38,719 nucleotides of DNA. It comes from Micractinium sp. NFX-FRZ (Eukaryota; Chlorophyta; Trebouxiophyceae; Chlorellales; Chlorellaceae). Below the pieces are notes generated by a model. The model did not search any database. It saw only the letters and a program-made list of their open reading frames with translations, and was not told where the DNA came from. Shown here one piece after another: positions 32,001 to 38,719 of the stretch (positions are counted from its first letter, which is position 1; every line of letters starts with the position of its first letter). A program made the translations under genes and the position numbers. Location: positions 1 through 38,719 of the forward strand of contig JAPTJF010000542.1 in NCBI GenBank assembly GCA_029339195.1, given 5' to 3'.

Positions 32001-35000
32001 GGTCGACAAACAGGTAGACCGGCTGCACCACCTCTTCATAGCTCTTCCCATCCGTGCCTCCCTGGCACCCCTCAAAGGGCGTGTCGAAATCGCTCTTGTA
32101 GGGCGGGTGGTCGTTGGTGCCGGACGCTGACATGGCGCCATACAGCCCCGCAAAGCCCGCCCGCTGGTTGCCGCCAGTGAACTGCAGCACGGCGGTGCGA
32201 TGCAGTGGCGGGCAGTGGGAGGCAGCGTGGCGCGAGGGTGGCAGGGGCCAGCACACGCCAGCGACCGGCAGGAGCTAGCTGGTCGCCCGCCTGCCGCTTC
32301 GCCCCCGCCCTGACACAGCCCTCCAACCCCGGCCTGCCTGCTCTGTCCTCCCTGCGTGTCCCAGACCACGCCACACACGCCCTGCCGCTCGTTCTGCCCT
32401 CCACCGCCCCACACACCCTGCTTCCCTGCCATGCACCGCCCCAGCTGGCAAGCGCGCACCCGCAGGTATGCAGCGTCTCCCCCAAAGTAGCGTGGGGCCA
32501 GCCCAGTGGCCGACACGGGGCCCTGGCTGGGTGGGTAGCAGGGCAGCTTGAGGGTGGTGCCTGGCGCCGCCTTGGAGCCGCCCGGGTTGAGGGCGAGCAA
32601 GTCGGCGGTGCTGCGGGAAGGGTGGCAGGGAGGGAGGGAGGGGGAAGGGAGGGAGGCACATGTGGGTGTGAGCAGTGGGTCACAGCTGCTCCTGCCCAGC
32701 CTGCCCCTGGCTGCCTTCCCACCGTGCCATTGTGGCCGCTGCGCCGGGTGGCGTTCCGACCAGGGAGCGCAGGCCCTGACACGGCCCTCACCTAACATTG
32801 TGCTGCCACGTCACGTCGTAAAAGTTGGTCTCCACGGTCGCCGTGCCCACCCCTCCAACTGCAGGCCGGGGCGGGCCAGCGGGGCGGGGGTGCTGCCAGG
32901 TCAGCTAGGGCTGGCGTGCACGCATGGTCGCCAGCGACGGCGCCACCCTGCGTGCCTGCTTACCCTGGGCATGCCTGCCTGCTCAAAAACGACACCCCAG
33001 CCAGCCTGCCTGCCTGCCTGCTTGCCCTGGGCGTGCCCGCCTGCTCAAACGCCAGATTGTCAGCCCATCAGGCCCCCAGGGATGCTCACCCGCGGTGCAG
33101 GGCAGCGCGCAGCTGCCCAGTGTGTTCGTAATGGTGACGAGGGCATCGGGAGAGAAGAGGCCGGCTTGCATGGGGATGAGTGTGGTCACGTTGCTCAGCG
33201 CCCCCTGCTGCGGCTTCTCCACCTGTTTCGGGTGCAGGTAGCACGAGCACATGTGCCGTGGTGTGAGACTCAAGTATCAGAAGCGTGGCGCAGCCGATGG
33301 CACTTGACAAAGCAGTGTGCTCATTGGAAGGTGCCGTGAGGGCATTGCGGTGCCAGACGGGCAGGGCATGGTTGCCAAGCAGCACTGCACTGCACAGCAC
33401 AGCACTGCACAGCACAGCATTGTACACCGGTCCCAGCGTGACAGCTGTCAAGGCAACACTTGTACAGCACTCAAGAACCCTTTGGCGACCACTTGCCAAA
33501 ACACTGGTGGCGCCACCGGGCCTGCCGCCCACCCACCCACCGTGAAGTTCAGTGTCGGGTTCAGCATATATGCCTCGTCATACAGCTGGGGCAGCAGCGC
33601 CAGCAGCGGGCCGCACAGGTCCGGGTTCCCGGGCCGCGCCTCAAACCAGCAGGGCGTGTCAAACCCCACCGACGTCCATTGCGGGTCCGGGAGGGGCCCT
33701 GCGCCACGGGCAGCGCAGCGCAGGACAGACGGCGGGGGTGAGGGCGGGGCCCGGCTGCAAGGCATGCATGCAGCGCTGAGGACCTGCTGGCAGCAGGCAC
33801 CACGCCGCCCAGAGCCCTGCCGCAGTGCACGCCAGAGGCCAGACACCCCAGGCGTGTGGGCCGACAGGAGGCGCACGGCATTCAGCGGCCACACCCCACA
33901 TGGCACCTCAGCAGCCCACCTCTGAGTTTGTTGCCCTGCAGGGAGAGGTGCGCCAGGGAGGGCAGCGCCGTCTTGCTGCCCCACTCGCCTGCAGCAGTCG
34001 CACACAGCAGCGGGCGCGGGGCGCATGGGACGAGTGCACGAGTGTTGTGTGAAGGCAACACTGTGGTTACAGATGGGGGGCATGCATGGAGACACCTGCG
34101 GGCGTGCCAGCAAGCTGGACCCAGAGGCCAATGTTGGGCTAAGGATGAGAGCAGTGGCGCAGCGGCAGCAAGAAGGGCAGGCGGCTGCCAGGGGGCCGCC
34201 CACCTGGCAGCACGTAGCTCAGGGAGTTGCCCGCCAGGTCGAGCGTCTCGAGCGTCGCCGAGCGCCAGGAGCTGGGCAGCGGCCCGGTGAACTTGCAGCC
34301 CGCCAGGTGGATGCTGCGGATGCCGATGCCCACCGCCACCAGCTCCGCCGGCAGCGTGCCTGCAGGGGCGGGGGGGTGACCGGGGGTGGCGGGTGAGCGG
34401 GGGTGGCGCAGGGGAGTGCGGGAGGGAGGGAGGGGTGGCAGGGGACGCCACTCACGGACTGCCGAATGTGCTGGCGGAGCACACAGAGACATCCTGCGCC
34501 ACCGTCCTCACCATGTTGGCCCCTCCTGCTTACTGCGCCATGTCCCCAACCCTGCATGGCATGCATGACCACACCTCCGCACCTGCCAGAGGATTGCCGC
34601 TGAGGTTCAAGTGCTCCAGGCTCTGGAACGTGCTGGCATCCAGCCACGCCCCGGGTATGCTGCTGCCCAGCTGGTTGCCAGACAAATCCAGCACCTTTAG
34701 GGGTTCCAGCTGCGAGAGACCTGGGGGCAGCTTGCCTGCCAGGCCTAGGCCCGGCAATCGCACCTCCACGACATCCCCCGCAGGCTCGCATGTGACGCCC
34801 CGCCAGGCTGGCACGCTGGCGTTGCTGCCGCAGGGCAGGGTGCCGGCAGCCCAGGGGGCGCCCGCCACCCCCGCTGTGGCGGTGTCCCAGTTTAGAACGG
34901 CGTTGGGCAGGGAGAGGAGCGCCTGCACTTGTTCCTCTGCAGGGCGGCGGGCAGGTAGGGATGGGGGCCAGGCGGGGCCGGGGCAGGGTGAGGCGGGCGG

Positions 35001-35426
35001 CAGGCAGCAGATGATTTCCATCAGGCCATGTGCAAGTGGTGCATACGATTGCAAATGTTGTGACGGAAGCTCGGGTGTGGATGCGGAGAGGACGAAAAAT
35101 GAGGTGGTGGGCAGCTGCGCGGTCGCGTGGCGGTGAGCAAGTGACGGGCGACGGCGGCGGGGGCAACAGTGTGGCGCATCCCCGAGCCTGTTTCGGCGCA
35201 TTGCCGTCATCCCAGGGCTTAGATGCCCGGCGATTAAGCAACGACTGCGGCCAATGCAGAGCGTTCTTTGTCAAGCCGACCGACCTGCGGCTATGCGGTC
35301 TGAAGATTGCGCTTGCGCAGCCCCTAGAGCCGCCAGTGACAACAGCACAGCTGCTAAGCAGGCGCCGCGCGCGGGGCGCCGATGGCCGTGCTCCGGCTGC
35401 CGCCTAGTTAGCTCGCCGCAGCTCAT
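25536..35426 (-). CDS. LRR / LysM-like / F5/8C-type single-pass receptor kinase (TKL-like), 25 exons, about 1263 aa
   Basis: Predicted plasma-membrane receptor that would bind an extracellular ligand and signal by Ser/Thr (possibly Tyr) phosphorylation. The start ATG at 35426 opens an exon encoding an Arg-rich n-region and hydrophobic core ACLAAVLLSLAALGAAQA, a clear signal peptide. It splices in phase (G/AG) to the LRR cap EEQVQALLSLPNAVLNW. Order: signal peptide 1-39; LRR N-cap and six LRRs about 48-245, ending in a plant-type NPDLCGPL cap; LysM-like module about 345-410; two F5/8C-type domains about 411-690; transmembrane helix 712-735 followed by RRRR; Ala/Gly-rich juxtamembrane about 740-855; kinase about 858-1139; 124-residue low-complexity tail. 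All 25 exons join in phase; lists are in the sub-entries. No poly(A) signal was found. The function is inferred from domains and the ligand is unknown. Confidence 0.9.
28111..28354 (-). repeat. Three ~98-bp tandem units copying the 3' end and donor of receptor exon 18
   Basis: The end of exon 18 with its donor (28308-28354 on the plus strand) recurs at 28210-28257 and, more degraded, at about 28111-28165, with a constant 98-bp offset. The second unit has an identical CCAAAG/GTGAGC donor and the third keeps AAG/GTACCC. A shared spacer with CAGATTACTGCA-like sequence shows the whole unit was duplicated. Reading through to the second donor meets an early TAA. Confidence 0.85.
30001..30026 (+). 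repeat. (GGGA)n repeat in receptor intron 14
   Basis: Six GGGA units. On the minus (transcribed-sense) strand this is a TCCC pyrimidine tract close to the acceptor of exon 15. Confidence 0.85.
31740..31770 (+). repeat. (GGCGCA)n hexanucleotide repeat abutting receptor exon 10
   Basis: Five units lie immediately before the exon 10 acceptor in transcript sense, where they read TGCGCC and take the place of the usual pyrimidine tract. Confidence 0.85.
33380..33422. repeat. CAGCA/CTGCA array in receptor intron 5
   Basis: Units of ACTGCAC and ACAGC in tandem, the same family of simple repeat found in the POLQ introns. Confidence 0.75.
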
Positions 35427-35584
35427 CACGCTGCCTTAGCTTTGGGGCCATGCCAAGCGACGCCCTCTTGCTGTTGCGGCTGACAGGGTTGCAGGATACC
35501 CCTCCCTAGGGGGACTTCATTCTGAGCTGGCGGCGGCAGTGACGCACGTGAGTGGCAGCTGGCTGCATGCATCAAGAGGGGCCT

Positions 35585-35589
35585 TTACA
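35585..35589 (-). terminator. TGTAA polyadenylation signal of the 35663-37809 gene
   Basis: TGTAA on the minus strand, 74 nt downstream of the stop at 35663. It leaves only about 160 bp to the receptor-kinase start codon, so the receptor promoter must be compact or overlap this 3' UTR. Confidence 0.55.
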
Positions 35590-35662
35590 CATCTGCAACG
35601 GACGTGTTTACTGTCCTCTGTTCTGCAGTCATGCAGACAGCGCTGAGGAGCACCTTTTTGCA

Positions 35663-37809
35663 CTACAGCACGACCAGAGCAACCTCCAGTAGAAGCCACA
35701 ACAGCCACGAGCTGGCCAGGCACCAGCCCAGCACCACCCAAAACGGCAGCGGCCGCTTCAGCCGCACTCTACCAAGCGACGCAACACTACTGCGCCATGG
35801 CTGTGCCTGCTGCTGCTCCTCCAGCTGCTGCTCCTCCAGCTGCTGCTGCTGCTGCTGCTGCTGCAGCTGCAGGCTGTGCAGCCACAGGCTGAGCTCACGC
35901 AGCCTCAGCCGCTCCTCCCAAGCCCACAGCAGCGCCAGAGGCAGGAGCGCACCAAACGTTGCCTGCACGCCGGCAACGGGGCAGGGTAGGGCTGTCTGAA
36001 GACGGCGCTTTGGTAAAAGGGCGTGGCAAATAGCAGAACATGACTAGCAGAAGTCAGGCTCAGAGTTGGGGCACAGAGCAGCTGCGCAGCTGCATGCGCT
36101 GCCAGGCATCCAAGCGGGCAGGGCGGGCGTGGAACCACCTGGAGGCCCACACAGCAGACCAGTCCCATGCCAGCCAGTCCCCACCTGTAGCCAGGCGTGC
36201 ACTGCGTAGCAGCTGTGCAGGCAGCTGTCGGAATCCAGCTGGCGCCAGCTGGCGGGAAGCAGCCGCGCCAGCGGCACCGAGCGCTGTATCCTCCGCACAG
36301 CGGCGCCATAAAACTGCCACGCACGCCTGGGCCTGCCCTCGGCCGCGCTGCACCTGCCCGCAAGCCCTGGGACCAGGGCAGAAGCCGCGCTGTGCAGCGC
36401 TGAGCAGTAGCCCAGCGGCGCTGCTGAGAGAGCCCCGCTGCCGCCGCTGCCGCACTCTGCCAGGCAGCGGTCGGCGGTGGCCCGCAGCTGGAGCGTCAGG
36501 AAGAGAAGCTGGAAAGGCGCATGGGTGGTCCAGGGGAGGATGAACCCAAAGGCCGCCAAGATTAGGCTGAACACCTGCACGCAGCCGGGCAGCATAACGA
36601 CGGCAGCGTGGTGTGCTGTTCCGCCCTCCAGCGTGCGGCGCAGGCACGCCGGGCATGCGCACCGGCAGGCGGGCGGGCGGGTGGGCGTGCCTGGCCCCAT
36701 CTGCCGGCCCAGGCTCCCGCCCACATGGGCTGGCATGGGCAGACCCAGCAGAGGCAGCTTCGGCAGCTCAGCACATGGCAGGCACCCCCCTCCACGTGGG
36801 GCAGTACGGGCAGCAGTGCGCACCTTCCACGACAGGTGGCCAAACACTCGCACGCCGCCATGCGGCACGCTCGCCAGCGTGCTGCCGTCATACCCCAGGT
36901 AGAACCCCTCCCACTGGGCCAGGTGCCAGTAAAACAGCAGCGTGCGGAGCATTTTGGCGACCAGGAGGGCGTGTGTGCGGCGGCGCACGTACCAAGCGGG
37001 GCTGTGGGGAGACATGGTGAGTGGGCGGAGCAGGGGGCGGGGTGACCGGGCAGGCAGCAGCAGCAGCAGCACTCCTGGCTGAGGCAGCCCTGTTGCATGG
37101 CCCGGGGCACAACAAAAGATTGCAGGCAGCGCTGCATGGGGCACGCGCGCCAGGTAACAACATGAGCAAGCAAGGGGTGCAGCAACCACAGCCCAGCCAG
37201 GCCCCCCAGCCACCAGGAGGGAGGGAGCACACCAGAAGCGGATGATGCCGAGCAGGGCGGGGCAGACGGCCTGGTAGGCTAGGTAAGGCGGCAGGTCGGC
37301 GGCGGCCCTGCCATCGCGTCGCAGCCACTGCAGAGCAGGACAGAGGAGGACGGAGAGGCAGGCACAGGGTTGAGTGCGTGCAGCTCGTCAACACGACCAC
37401 TTACTGGGGTTGAGTGTATCACACTCTGCTGCTGCCGTGGAACGAGCACCAGCGGGGGCCCTCAAACACCTGAATCACCACTCACCTTTACAAATCCCCC
37501 CGCTGTGTAGATTGTGAAGAAAATGGCCCATGAGATGTCTTGGGAGACAAGGGATGCACCACGGCGGCGCTGGAAAGCCTGCACGCAGGGGGAGGCGGCA
37601 AGCTCGTACCGGTGTGCACACTTTAGTGGGAGGAGCGGCGGCAGCGTGGGAGTCCCTATGGGACGGCGGCCGTCATCGGGTTCTTGCGTACCCTCCCCCT
37701 AATGCCTGCCCCCCAGTGGCAAGGCATTGAAATGCCCAGGGGCGCCAGGAAGCCCTGCTGTTGGTTTTGCCCGCGCGGGACGGGCACGTGCCTGCTCAAA
37801 CGCTTGCAT
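35663..37809 (-). CDS. Uncharacterised polytopic membrane protein, 6 exons, about 357 aa
   Basis: Exons in transcript order: 37809-37792, 37578-37486, 37327-37233, 37001-36824, 36574-36185, 35962-35663. Exons 2-6 join in phase and are well supported. The 18-nt first exon (MQAFEQ) is tentative: its ATG has ideal ACC context, but it needs a GC donor (CAG/GCACGT). An alternative start exon ending at a GT donor near 37690 is possible. Hydrophobic segments include ISWAIFFTIYTAGGFV, YLAYQAVCPALLGIIRF, ALLVAKMLRTLLFYW, VFSLILAAFGFILPW, ATFGALLPLALLWAW and the C-terminal WLLWLLLEVALVVL, suggesting about six membrane helices. A Gln/Glu-rich probable coiled coil (QQQQQQQQLEEQQLEEQQQ) lies between the last two. 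Between segments 4 and 5 is a Cys/Ala-rich loop of about 100 residues. No family recognised. Confidence 0.7.
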
Positions 37810-38583
37810 GGTGGATGGCTATCGCATCCATCTCGTAGCAGTGGCATAAGTCCACAAGCCGAGCAGCAACGCCGGTGCGCGCTGTATCCTCCGTTCACCC
37901 TGCCCAATGACAGGTTCTCGCACGCACGGCCCAGACAAGAAATGAAGGGGGGAAGGGGAGCAGCGGGAGTGGTCGAGTGCGACCAGGCACTGGGGCGTGT
38001 GAGGCAAGTGCTGTGATGTCGCCGCCATGCTGGGGTCTGCTGTCGCAGGTTCACCCACTAAACTCCGGTGCCAGCAGGGCACACTGAGGCCTCTCTAAGG
38101 TCTCTCTACTGTGCGCAGATCCCCATCGGCTGGGAGCACACAGGCAAAAGGCTAGGGGGCGGAGCAGCGCTGCCTCCGGTACGCTGTGAAGTAAGTGCTG
38201 CCTCCCGGGCCGCATGCAGCTGGCACGGAGCGCGTGCCTGTGCGGTCCCCATGGTGCTGCCCTCTCCTGTTGGCCGGCCTTTCTGAGTGCGGCAAAGCGC
38301 CTGCCTTGTGTTCTGTGCCCGCAAATGCCAGATCCCGCGCACTACACACGTAGCAGGGCACCGACAGCTGATGGCTGTGGGGTGATCGCGGCACGGGATA
38401 GTTGTGTGCGGTGGCGCTGGACATGGCCAGCAGGCGGCTGTTGAGTGCAGCGCGAATGCAGGCAGGCCAGGAGGAAGCAACAAGTCACAGAGGCACAGCG
38501 TTCGATGCACGGTGTACAAGCGACAGCACACAGGCATTGACCCGTACAGCAGAAGCAGCCCTTGCTCTTTCCAGTGGGAGGGG
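37810..38583. other. Stretch of about 770 bp without a resolved gene
   Basis: It holds the 5' flank of the membrane-protein gene and the distal 3' flank of histone H4. A plus-strand segment at 38119-38178 resembles a small exon (see rejected items). I see no repeat or RNA gene here. Confidence 0.5.
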
Positions 38584-38601
38584 TGGTGTTGAATAACACC
38601 A
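38584..38601 (-). terminator. Histone mRNA 3' stem-loop
   Basis: A perfect 7-bp stem with a 4-nt loop: in transcript sense TGGTGTT, loop ATTC, AACACCA. It starts 43 nt after the H4 stop codon. The size, loop length and position match the 3' processing hairpin of replication-dependent histone mRNAs, which in volvocine algae also replaces a poly(A) tail. Confidence 0.85.
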
Positions 38602-38644
38602 GTTTGTTTTGTGTGAAGAAGGCTTAAGTGCACGCTACAGTTGC

Positions 38645-38719
38645 TTATGCGCCGAAGCCGTACAGGGTGCGGCCCTGGCGCTTGAGCGCGTAGACCACGT
38701 CAAAGGCGGTCACGGTCTT
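38645..38719 (-). CDS. H4: Histone H4, C-terminal 24 residues (5' part beyond the window)
   Basis: Nucleosome core histone. The visible 24 residues include TAFDVVYALKRQGRTLYGFG, the near-invariant H4 C-terminus that pairs with H2A/H2B in the nucleosome core, followed by TAA at 38645-38647. The window edge cuts the gene, so about 78 residues lie outside. The last residue is Ala where most eukaryotic H4 ends in Gly (GFGG). A canonical histone stem-loop lies just downstream, which indicates a replication-dependent gene expressed in S phase. No intron is seen in the visible part. Confidence 0.97.
   Translation of the reverse strand, partial: KTVTAFDVVYALKRQGRTLYGFGA

Larger units (their letters stand above)
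29411..35426 (-). other. Receptor exons 1-15: signal peptide, ectodomain, transmembrane helix and juxtamembrane region
   Basis: Exons in transcript order: 35426-35285, 34936-34583, 34359-34204, 33988-33920, 33698-33541, 33222-33090, 32858-32792, 32610-32460, 32181-31984, 31736-31635, 31433-31338, 31091-31052, 30772-30647, 30400-30190, 29979-29411. The N-cap ends PAWRGVTCEPAGDVVEVRL, the usual plant LRR pattern. LRR cores include LKVLDLSGNQL, LEHLNLSGNPL, IRSIHLAGCKF, LETLDLAGNSL and LAHLSLQGNKL. The LysM-like module reads NFYDVTWQHNVSTADLLALN followed by GTTLKLPCY. F5/8C-type strands include VYLFVDLQAPFQVSSVVL, GRYVIVYTGDLSE, SVADFQVYTAG, AAVDLGYQATVGSVSIAVG and VVMVAVPATRELELCEIQV. The exon 9 donor is GC (CCAG/GCAAGG). 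Confidence 0.85.

Noticed and set aside
34937..35210. Unspliced start of the receptor kinase at the in-frame ATG 35210
   Set aside because: It gives no signal peptide and ignores a good acceptor at 34937-34939. The exon at 35426-35285 supplies a signal peptide and joins in phase to the LRR cap.
38119..38178. Plus-strand exon-like segment (acceptor GCGCAG, then IPIGWEHTGKRLGGG)
   Set aside because: No neighbouring exon could be joined in phase on the plus strand and it lies in the 3' flank of H4.
1..38719. tRNA, rRNA, CRISPR array, prophage or insertion sequence
   Set aside because: No cloverleaf with GGTTCRA box, no rRNA core segment, no spaced direct repeats of CRISPR type and no transposase were seen on either strand.

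Overview
The window reads as nuclear DNA of a GC-rich green alga (Chlorophyta, probably trebouxiophyte or Chlorella-like). Genes are split into many short exons by introns mostly of 100-400 bp. Coding and intronic DNA is full of CAG/CAGCA-type repeats and Ala/Gln-rich low-complexity protein. Some 3' ends carry the algal poly(A) signal TGTAA, and the histone H4 gene at the right edge is followed by a 3' stem-loop. No prokaryotic, viral or organellar gene organisation is visible. Exon coordinates were derived by hand from splice consensus plus reading-phase continuity. They are internally consistent but untested against RNA.

Layout, left to right: (1) 438-548 (+), last exon of an unrecognised gene that begins outside the window. 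(2) About 1000-1546, copies of a dispersed repeat whose second full copy lies at 24870-25118 in opposite orientation. (3) 1739-3176 (+), a 4-exon gene for an orphan, partly helical protein with a polyQ tract. (4) 4364-20634 (-), a 32-exon gene for DNA polymerase theta (POLQ/TEBICHI, about 2525 aa), with an N-terminal superfamily 2 helicase and a C-terminal family A polymerase. (5) 21751-23780 (-), a 6-exon gene for an uncharacterised polytopic membrane protein. (6) 25536-35426 (-), a 25-exon gene for a single-pass receptor kinase of about 1263 aa. Its order is signal peptide, six plant-type LRRs, LysM-like module, two F5/8C-type lectin-like domains, transmembrane helix, and TKL-like kinase. 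(7) 35663-37809 (-), a 6-exon gene for a second uncharacterised polytopic membrane protein. (8) 38645-38719 (-), the C-terminus of histone H4 with its 3' stem-loop.

Genes 4 to 8 all point left, head to tail, while the two left-hand genes point right, so gene 3 and POLQ converge. Nothing suggests an operon or one shared pathway. POLQ acts in microhomology-mediated end joining, H4 is chromatin, and the receptor kinase probably senses an extracellular ligand.

The most interesting material is the receptor kinase architecture, which combines several plant immune-type ectodomains with a TKL rather than RLK/Pelle kinase. Next come splice-site features: several GC-AG introns, a 9-bp tandem array of 5' splice sites, and two independent ~100-bp tandem duplications of exon ends inside introns. 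POLQ also shows drift in its helicase motifs while most of its polymerase signature is kept.
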